DNA of 64,000 nucleotides from Flavobacterium gawalongense. GTDB lineage: Bacteria > Bacteroidota > Bacteroidia > Flavobacteriales > Flavobacteriaceae. The stretch is from contig NZ_VJZP01000013.1 in assembly GCF_007097265.1 (NCBI RefSeq), positions 25,533 through 89,532 on the forward strand. The letters are read 5' to 3'. The translations under genes were made by a program, and so were the position numbers. Under the pieces are notes generated by a model that was not told the DNA's origin, made no database searches, and was given only the letters and a program-made list of their open reading frames with translations. This document shows positions 58,387 to 64,000 of this stretch, piece by piece; within the stretch, counting starts at the first letter, position 1, and each line of letters starts with the position of its first letter.

Positions 58387-58405
58387 CCCTCTCCTTTGGA
58401 GAGGG
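58387..58405. repeat. REP-like hairpin between araD and araA
   Basis: CCCTCTCC-TTT-GGAGAGGG, a perfect 8-bp GC stem followed by CTGGGGCGAGG. This resembles a repeat common between genes in Bacteroidota. It sits inside the araBDA operon, where it may tune expression or protect mRNA. Confidence 0.6.
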
Positions 58406-58501
58406 CTGGGGCGAGGTTCTTTAAAGTGCATTTTTTATTCGATTTCTATTGAATCCCGAAAGCTTTATAATAATAGACAAAGAAAACATTAAACAAAAAA
58501 T

Positions 58502-60016
58502 ATGATAGATATATCTCAAAAGGAAGTTTGGTTTGTAGTAGGAAGCCAAGAATTATACGGCGAAGAAACGCTTAGAAAAGTAGCTGAACATTCACAACAC
58601 ATTGCAAAAGGATTAGATGCTTCATCCTATATACCAGTAAAAATCGTATATAAAGATGTGGTAAAATCACCAGCACAAATTACTAATGTATGTTTAGAAG
58701 CGAATTCTAACAAAAACTGTATTGGTATTGTGGCTTGGATGCATACTTTTTCGCCAGCAAAAATGTGGATTGGCGGTTTAAGTATTCTTAAAAAACCGTT
58801 GTGTCACTTGCATACCCAATTCAATGCGGAAATTCCATGGGCTTCTATGGATATGGACTTTATGAATTTAAATCAATCAGCTCACGGAGATAGAGAATTT
58901 GGTTTTATCATGTCCAGAATGCGTAAAAAACGCAAAGTGGTTGTAGGACATTGGGAAGACGAACGCGTTCAAAAAAAATTAGGCATTTGGTCCAGAGTGG
59001 TTTTAGGTTGGGATGAATTCCAAAACTTAAAAGTAGCTCGAATTGGAGACAATATGCGTGAAGTTGCAGTAACCGAAGGAGATAAAGTTGAAGCCCAAAT
59101 CCGTTTTGGTTTTTCGGTAAATGGTTTCGACTCTTCGGATATAACAAAACATATTGATACAGTTTCTGATGCTGATACCAATAAACTGGTTGAAGTATAT
59201 GAAGCGTCATATAATTTGGCTCCGGCACTTCAAAAAGGTGGAGAAAAAAGAGACTCATTAGTAGAAGCTGCAAAAATTGAATTAGGATTAAGAGCATTCC
59301 TTGAAGAAGGCGGGTTCAAAGCATTTACAGATACTTTCGAAAATCTTGGTTCGTTAAAACAACTTCCTGGAATTGCGGTACAACGTCTTATGGCGGATGG
59401 ATATGGTTTTGGTGGCGAAGGTGACTGGAAAACAGCGGCGATGCTTAGAGCGATGAAAGTAATGAATGTAGGTCTTGAAAATCAAGGTGGAACTTCATTC
59501 ATGGAAGACTACACCTACCATTTTACACCTGAAAAATCATATGTTTTAGGTTCTCATATGTTGGAAATCTGTTCTTCTATTGCTGATGCTAAACCTTCTT
59601 GCGAAGTACATCCTTTAGGAATTGGAGGAAAAGAAGATCCTGTTCGTTTAGTATTTAATGTAGCGGCAGGAAATGCAATTAATGCTTCATTAGTTGACAT
59701 GGGTAACCGTTTCAGACTGATTGTAAACGAAGTAGAAGCGGTAGCTCCGATGGCTGATTTGCCTAAACTTCCTGTTGCCCGTGTATTATGGGATTGTAAA
59801 CCTAACCTGGATATTGCAGCAACAACATGGATATTGGCTGGTGGTGCACATCATACTGTATACAGCCAAGTGATTACAACAGAATATATGGAAGATTTTG
59901 CCGATATTGCAGGAATAGAATTGCTGGTTATCGATGAAAAAACAACCGTAAGAGACTTTAAAGATAAAATTAATGCGAACGAAGCGTATTACCATCTTTT
60001 TCAACATGGATTATAA
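58502..60016 (+). CDS. araA: L-arabinose isomerase
   Basis: Converts L-arabinose to L-ribulose in the cytoplasm; 504 residues as usual. N-terminal [17 protein letters not shown], then [15 protein letters not shown] and [12 protein letters not shown], and the metal/active-site segments: the Glu of [23 protein letters not shown], the His of [12 protein letters not shown], and the C-terminal GGAHHTVYS. All four metal-binding positions appear retained. It follows araD by 158 bp and leads the mutarotase by 19 bp. Confidence 0.96.
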   Translation: MIDISQKEVWFVVGSQELYGEETLRKVAEHSQHIAKGLDASSYIPVKIVYKDVVKSPAQITNVCLEANSNKNCIGIVAWMHTFSPAKMWIGGLSILKKPLCHLHTQFNAEIPWASMDMDFMNLNQSAHGDREFGFIMSRMRKKRKVVVGHWEDERVQKKLGIWSRVVLGWDEFQNLKVARIGDNMREVAVTEGDKVEAQIRFGFSVNGFDSSDITKHIDTVSDADTNKLVEVYEASYNLAPALQKGGEKRDSLVEAAKIELGLRAFLEEGGFKAFTDTFENLGSLKQLPGIAVQRLMADGYGFGGEGDWKTAAMLRAMKVMNVGLENQGGTSFMEDYTYHFTPEKSYVLGSHMLEICSSIADAKPSCEVHPLGIGGKEDPVRLVFNVAAGNAINASLVDMGNRFRLIVNEVEAVAPMADLPKLPVARVLWDCKPNLDIAATTWILAGGAHHTVYSQVITTEYMEDFADIAGIELLVIDEKTTVRDFKDKINANEAYYHLFQHGL

Positions 60017-60035
60017 TAATTAAAAATAAGTAATT

Positions 60036-61217
60036 ATGAATGTATTAAAACGTTGTATTTATGGTGTTTCCATAATAAGTTTAGCAAGTATGAATGTTCA
60101 ATGTAAAGGCGATAAAAAAGTGGAAGAAACGACTAAAGAGGCAAAAGCTACAGAAATGGTAACTATCGAAAAAACGGCTTACGGAACTACTCCAAAAGGT
60201 GAAAAAATTGACAGTTACAAACTGAAAAACCAAAAAGGAATGGAAGTAGATATTATCACGTATGGTGGTATTATATCCTCCTTAAAAGTGCCTAACAAAG
60301 CGGGGAAATCTGAAGAGGTTGTCATCGGTTTTAATTCGTTGGAACAATACATGAAAGCTAATCCTTACTTTGGAGCCCTTATTGGAAGATATGGCAACCG
60401 AATTGCAAAAGGTAAATTTACTTTAGACGGAAAAGAATATTCTTTAGCGATCAATAATACACCAAATGCATTACACGGTGGACCAGAAGGATTCCACAGA
60501 GTCGTTTGGACTGCTGCTGAAGCAAAAGGTGGAGACAGCGCTTCCTTGAAATTGAAATATGTAAGTAAAGACATGGAGGAAGGATACCCAGGAAACTTAA
60601 CCGTTTTTGTAACCTATACCCTTACTAATGAGAACTCATTAGATGTACTTTATGAAGCGACTACAGACAAAAAAACAATCGTGAATTTGACACAACATTC
60701 TTATTTTAATCTGTCATCTGATTTTTCTAAACCAATCTTAGATCATGAAATAACTATCTATGCTGACAAATTAGTTCCAGTAGATGCAACATTAATACCT
60801 ACAGGTAAATTGGCCGATGTAACGAATACGCCTTTCGATTTTAGAAAACCTAAAGTTGTTGGGGCAGCCATAGAAGCTAAAGACGATCAGTTGAAAAAAG
60901 GATTGGGTTACGATCATTGTTGGGTACTAAACAATCAAGACAAAGGAGAACGTTTTGCAGCTTCTGCTTATGATGCAGGAAGCGGAAGATTGCTTGAAGT
61001 ATACACCGATCAACCAGGAATACAATTATATACCGGAAACTTTTTAGACGGAACTTTACCAATGAGAAATGGTGGGACGTATGCGCACAGAACTGGTTTA
61101 TGTTTAGAAACGCAACATTATCCAGATTCTCCAAATCAAAAAGATTTTCCATCTACGGTTTTAAGCCCCGGAGAGAATTACAAGACAAAAACAACATTTA
61201 AGTTTTCGGTTAAATAA
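60036..61217 (+). CDS. Aldose 1-epimerase, predicted lipoprotein
   Basis: Mutarotase of 393 residues, longer than the galM product at 17445 because of an N-terminal export signal. Residues 1-24 form a hydrophobic signal ending ASMNVQCKGDKK, with a Cys that suits lipidation, though the lipobox is not ideal. The epimerase domain (about 50-393) has YGGIISSLKVPNK, GALIGRYGNRIAKG, NALHGGPEGFH, LTQHSYFNLSSD with the catalytic His and GLCLETQHYPD with the catalytic Glu. It is the last gene of the ara operon. A periplasmic mutarotase may speed the anomer conversion of released sugars before uptake; this role is inferred. Confidence 0.92.
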   Translation: MNVLKRCIYGVSIISLASMNVQCKGDKKVEETTKEAKATEMVTIEKTAYGTTPKGEKIDSYKLKNQKGMEVDIITYGGIISSLKVPNKAGKSEEVVIGFNSLEQYMKANPYFGALIGRYGNRIAKGKFTLDGKEYSLAINNTPNALHGGPEGFHRVVWTAAEAKGGDSASLKLKYVSKDMEEGYPGNLTVFVTYTLTNENSLDVLYEATTDKKTIVNLTQHSYFNLSSDFSKPILDHEITIYADKLVPVDATLIPTGKLADVTNTPFDFRKPKVVGAAIEAKDDQLKKGLGYDHCWVLNNQDKGERFAASAYDAGSGRLLEVYTDQPGIQLYTGNFLDGTLPMRNGGTYAHRTGLCLETQHYPDSPNQKDFPSTVLSPGENYKTKTTFKFSVK

Positions 61218-61312
61218 AAATTCAATAAAAAACACTAACTATTATAGATTAGTTTTCTATACCCATAATTAATAAGTTGAATGGTTTGGTTTATCATATG
61301 GAATTAGTTAGT

Positions 61313-61343
61313 AAGCCCGGAAGTAACACTTCCGGGCTTTTTT
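61313..61343 (+). terminator. Terminator of the araB-D-A-mutarotase operon
   Basis: Perfect 12-bp GC-rich stem, AAGCCCGGAAGT (61313-61324) with ACTTCCGGGCTT (61328-61339), 3-nt loop, then T-run to 61343. Confidence 0.92.
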
Positions 61344-61371
61344 ATGGGTATTGAAAATGAATTTCGAATGT

Positions 61372-61510
61372 TTGAATTGCCGTTGGCTTTAGCCATCGGA
61401 ATTTTCAATGCATAATTATCATAGGCTTTAGCCAAAACCTATACTGTATTTTGGCTAAAGCCAATAATGTTATACCTTTTTTCCGATGGCTAAAGCCAAC
61501 GGCAATTCAA
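61372..61510. repeat. Nested palindromic repeat, GGCTTTAGCC family
   Basis: Perfect 30-nt outer arms (61372-61401 and 61481-61510) enclose a second dyad of 14-nt arms (61424-61437 and 61449-61462) that shares the GGCTTTAGCC core. Four related copies of the core thus form a cruciform-capable cluster. Confidence 0.85.
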
Positions 61511-61546
61511 TACCTGTTAAAAAAGGGATTTTTATTATTATTCTGT

Positions 61547-61581
61547 TTATAAAATGAGGGAGAATCTCCCTCATTTTATAA
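61547..61581. terminator. Bidirectional terminator-like hairpin
   Basis: 17-nt arms with a one-base centre: TTATAAAATGAGGGAGA (61547-61563) and its exact complement (61565-61581). The core is GAGGGAGA with A/T tracts on both sides. Confidence 0.6.
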
Positions 61582-61669
61582 TTTTTATGCCAAAAAATAC
61601 AATAAACATCATTCTTTCAGGGAAAACGCTTTTAGATATTCTTTTGAATGAAGTACAATCTTAAACTTT

Positions 61670-61730
61670 TCTGCGTAAATCTGCAAAATCTGCGTGCAAT
61701 TTTTACGCAGATTTTGCAGATTTACGCAGA
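61670..61730. repeat. Palindromic repeat, ATCTGCGT family
   Basis: Perfect 26-nt arms (61670-61695 and 61705-61730) around a 9-nt loop. Each arm is itself built of the unit ATCTGC(G/A). A diverged relative lies at 45705-45784. Confidence 0.85.
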
Positions 61731-61833
61731 TTACAATATCAAAGAGAATGAATCAAAACTATTATTTAGGTTTAGAGATTAAAAAAATGAAGAATGTTTA
61801 AAAGCGTTTGCATTGCTAAATCTTCACCACAAA

Positions 61834-61901
61834 CCTCTGGTGCTTGCCTGCGGCGAGTACCTACTTAAATTAAAAAATAAATCGTAGCGTTTGCAACGCG
61901 G
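61834..61901 (+). repeat. Left inverted repeat of the RAYT element
   Basis: 68 bp starting CCTCTGGTGCT and ending AGCGTTTGCAACGCGG. It is the imperfect reverse complement of 62553-62621 across its length. Two REP-like hairpins are contained: one around CGAGTAC, one GCGTTTGCAACGC. Confidence 0.75.
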
Positions 61902-61990
61902 ATAATTAAAACAGAAGTAAATTTAAAGAATCATACTTCGGTTTTCTACACAATTTATTTGCTAAAATCAATACATTTGAAATAAAAACA

Positions 61991-62539
61991 ATGTCTGAGA
62001 AATACAAAGTTGTTGACAGTACTGTGCCTACTTTTATTACTATAACTGTAGTAGATTGGGTAGATTTATTTGTAAGACCTATTTATTGTACCATCTTAGA
62101 TGAATCCTTGAATTATTGCATCAAGGAAAAAGGATTAAGTGCATATGTATATATGACCAGTCATATTCATTTAATAGTGACTGCATTTGATGGTGAGTTA
62201 CAAAATGTTGTTCGGGATTTCAAAAAATTTACTTCAAAGAAACTAATAGAAGCTATCAAAGAATATCCAGAGAGCAGACGAGAATGGTTGTTACGGAAAT
62301 TTAGTTATGAAGCTCAAAAATCAGGAAGAGCTAAAAATTATAAATTATGGCAAGACGGTTTTCATCCTGTTATATTAGACACTTTAGAAAAAATAGAACA
62401 GCGTGTCAACTATATACATTATAATCCTGTTGAAGCAGAAATCGTTTTTCATGAAAGAGATTATGTAAATAGCAGTTACAGAAATTATGAAGAAGACAAC
62501 ACCGTTTTTTGTAATGTAAATGTTGAACCTTTATGGTAA
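61991..62539 (+). CDS. REP-associated tyrosine transposase (RAYT, Y1/IS200-like family)
   Basis: Single-strand-specific DNA endonuclease/transposase of 182 residues, the usual size for RAYTs. The HUH motif is His58-Ile-His60 in YMTSHIHLIV, the catalytic Tyr is Tyr141 (or Tyr144) in NYIHYNPVEAEIV, and FTSKKLIEAIK and WQDGFHPV lie between as in the family. The first strand ITITVVDWVDLF is also typical. The gene lies between two 68-bp imperfect inverted repeats that contain REP-like hairpins (61834-61901, 62553-62621), the expected arrangement for a RAYT and its own REPs. The frame is intact, so the protein may be active. Neighbouring palindromes suggest past activity. Confidence 0.9.
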   Translation: MSEKYKVVDSTVPTFITITVVDWVDLFVRPIYCTILDESLNYCIKEKGLSAYVYMTSHIHLIVTAFDGELQNVVRDFKKFTSKKLIEAIKEYPESRREWLLRKFSYEAQKSGRAKNYKLWQDGFHPVILDTLEKIEQRVNYIHYNPVEAEIVFHERDYVNSSYRNYEEDNTVFCNVNVEPLW

Positions 62540-62552
62540 TTTGTTACAATAG

Positions 62553-62621
62553 CCGCGTTACAAACGCTCTGTTTTATTTTTTTAAAGTAAGTGGGTACTC
62601 GTTGCAAACGAGCACCAGAGG
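62553..62621 (-). repeat. Right inverted repeat of the RAYT element
   Basis: Begins CCGCGTTACAAACGCT and ends AGCACCAGAGG; it contains a clear REP hairpin GGTACTCG-TTGCAAA-CGAGCACC (62594-62615). It complements 61834-61901 imperfectly and starts 13 bp after the RAYT stop. Confidence 0.75.
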
Positions 62622-62728
62622 GGTTTTGATAAGGAGGCATGAATAAATTTTGATTAAGCTTCTTTTATTTTTAAAATTACACAATTCTTAGGATAATTTA
62701 TTTTTTTATAGATATTTATAAAGGATTA

Positions 62729-63913
62729 TTAATTGATTTGAGTTGGTGAGTTTCTATCAATTAATGTTCCATCACCTAATTGTCCATCAGCATTATTACC
62801 CCAAGCCCAAAGTGTACCATCTTTTTTTATAGCAATCGTAAAAGTTGCTCCAGTTGAAATAGACTGCCAATCGGTACCTGTTCCAACTTTAACAGGACTT
62901 TTTGTAACAGAATTAGTGCCGCGACCTAATTGCCCTCGGCTGTTACTTCCCCAAGACCAAAGTGTGCCATCTTTTTTTATAGCAACGGTAAAACTATTTC
63001 CAGTAGATATAGATTCCCAATCGGCGTCTATTCCTATTTTAAAAGGAGTTGTACGATAACTACCTACATTATCACCTAATTGTCCATCAGCATTATTGCC
63101 CCAACCCCAAAGTGTTCCATCTGTTTTTATAGCAACAGTAAAAGCCTCTCCATTAGATATAGATTTCCAATTCGTATCTATTCCAATTTTATAAGGGCTG
63201 TAAGTATTTATAATTGAAGATGCAGTATGTTGCCCAAAATCCCATAATGAACCATCTTCTTTTATAGCATTAGTATATGAAAATGTATCATAATCTTGCA
63301 TATTATATCCAGTTGAAATAGATTTCCAATTGTTGTCGTTTCCAACTTTAGTAAGAGTCATTACATAAGAGGATGAACTGTTACCTGATGTATTTATGAA
63401 ACCAACCCCACAAGACCATAGTGTACCATCAGTTTTTATTGCAACAGTAAGGTCAATTCCAGCTGAAATAGATTTCCAATTAGAATCCGTTCCGATTTTA
63501 GCAGGACTTTTTATAGGAGAGAGCGAACCGTTACCTAATTGTCCTCGACTGTTACTTCCCCAACTCCAAAGTGAGCCATCTTTTTTTATAGCAATCGTAA
63601 AAGTTGCTCCAGTTGAAATAGACTGCCAATCGGTGGATGTTCCTATTTGAGTTGGAATTAATTTAGAAATAATTGTTCCATCTCCTAATAGTCCATAATT
63701 GTTATTACCCCAACCCCAAAGTGTGCCATCTTTTTTAACAGCAACAGTGTGTCCCCCAAAGGCTGAAATAGATTGCCAATTTTGAGAATTAACTTGAGGA
63801 TTATTATTGCTTACGGGAGGATTGTTTACCGGATCTTTGATTACTTCATCACTTTTAGAACAAGAAAAGAATGTTAAAATTAAAATCGCAAGTAAAATAA
63901 ATATTTTTTTCAT
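62729..63913 (-). CDS. RCC1-repeat lipoprotein
   Basis: Secreted or surface lipoprotein of 394 residues. The ATG at 63913 is chosen because it gives MKKIFILLAILILTFFSCSKS with a clear lipobox (Cys about residue 18); the frame extends to 63958 without a signal. After a low-complexity linker (PVNNPPVSNNNPQVNSQ), about seven RCC1-type repeats of some 50 residues follow, each near W-SIS-G--FTVAIK-DGTLW-WG-N--GQLG. These build a beta-propeller that probably mediates binding. Function is unknown; it has no evident link to the sugar genes. Repeat units are nearly identical in DNA (59 bp identical at 62817 and 63576), a sign of recent internal duplication. Confidence 0.85.
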   Translation of the reverse strand: MKKIFILLAILILTFFSCSKSDEVIKDPVNNPPVSNNNPQVNSQNWQSISAFGGHTVAVKKDGTLWGWGNNNYGLLGDGTIISKLIPTQIGTSTDWQSISTGATFTIAIKKDGSLWSWGSNSRGQLGNGSLSPIKSPAKIGTDSNWKSISAGIDLTVAIKTDGTLWSCGVGFINTSGNSSSSYVMTLTKVGNDNNWKSISTGYNMQDYDTFSYTNAIKEDGSLWDFGQHTASSIINTYSPYKIGIDTNWKSISNGEAFTVAIKTDGTLWGWGNNADGQLGDNVGSYRTTPFKIGIDADWESISTGNSFTVAIKKDGTLWSWGSNSRGQLGRGTNSVTKSPVKVGTGTDWQSISTGATFTIAIKKDGTLWAWGNNADGQLGDGTLIDRNSPTQIN

Positions 63914-64000
63914 GAGTATTGCTTTAACCCAACTTGCAGGGTTTAGCCTGTGAACCATTGTTGAAAACGAGATTCTTGTTTGAGAAGTTCAGATTTGGGG
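63914..64000. other. Right edge, non-coding
   Basis: No gene is seen. A short hairpin AACCC-AACTTGCA-GGGTT (63926-63943) resembles another REP-like unit. Confidence 0.4.

Larger units (their letters stand above)
61218..61990. other. Repeat-rich intergenic region (773 bp)
   Basis: No gene. It contains the ara operon terminator (61313), a nested pair of palindromes (61372-61510), a second terminator-like hairpin (61547), a 61-bp palindrome (61670-61730) and the left inverted repeat of the RAYT element (61834-61901). Confidence 0.75.

Noticed and set aside
62729..63913. Regular direct repeats suggestive of a CRISPR array
   Set aside because: The repeats are in frame within an RCC1 protein gene and have no constant-length unique spacers.

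Overview
The window is AT-rich chromosomal DNA from a member of the Bacteroidota, most probably Flavobacterium or a close relative. The evidence is two SusC/SusD pairs, a hybrid two-component regulator, a Nudix-family AraR, promoters of the Bacteroidota type (TTG, about 19-21 bp, TAnnTTTG/A) and GGCTTTAGCC-type palindromic intergenic repeats. It is a carbohydrate catabolic island with almost no unrelated genes until the last 2.5 kb.

Left third (1-18.5 kb, minus strand): a galactoside utilisation locus. In transcription order it holds galM, a GH2 beta-galactosidase, galK, galT, susC, susD, a LacZ-type GH2, a GH36 alpha-galactosidase, galE and a sodium/sugar symporter cut by the window edge. 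A GntR-type regulator with a LacI-like ligand domain is divergent from it (18.6-19.6 kb), with a palindrome and a direct repeat in the shared gap. The genes carry galactosides from outer-membrane import through periplasmic hydrolysis to the Leloir pathway.

Centre (20-24 kb): transketolase and a small transaldolase (plus strand) face araR (minus strand), a Nudix-derived repressor that has lost its catalytic glutamates.

Right part (24.3-61.2 kb, plus strand): an arabinose/galactose-glycan locus. It holds susC, susD, two GH42, a GH27 with the residue signature of beta-L-arabinopyranosidases, an HTCS, a GH31, a double GH43, a GH51 fused to a GH43-like domain, a GH127, a GH2, a second GH51, then araB-araD-araA and a lipoprotein aldose epimerase. 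Debris of at least three lost hydrolase genes lies between them (43.2-43.4 kb and 50.9-51.3 kb).

The central observation is a set of seven copies of one 19-bp dyad, AARTGT-N7-ACACTT, found in front of tkt, araR, susC2 (twice), GH27, the GH43 operon and araB. At four promoters it starts exactly one base after the -7 hexamer. This is best read as the AraR operator and ties uptake, glycan hydrolysis, the arabinose pathway and the pentose phosphate enzymes into one regulon.

Right end (61.2-64 kb): a strong terminator, a cluster of long palindromic repeats, a RAYT (REP-associated tyrosine transposase) gene lying between 68-bp imperfect inverted repeats, and an RCC1-repeat lipoprotein with recently duplicated repeats. 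No tRNA, rRNA or CRISPR array was seen.
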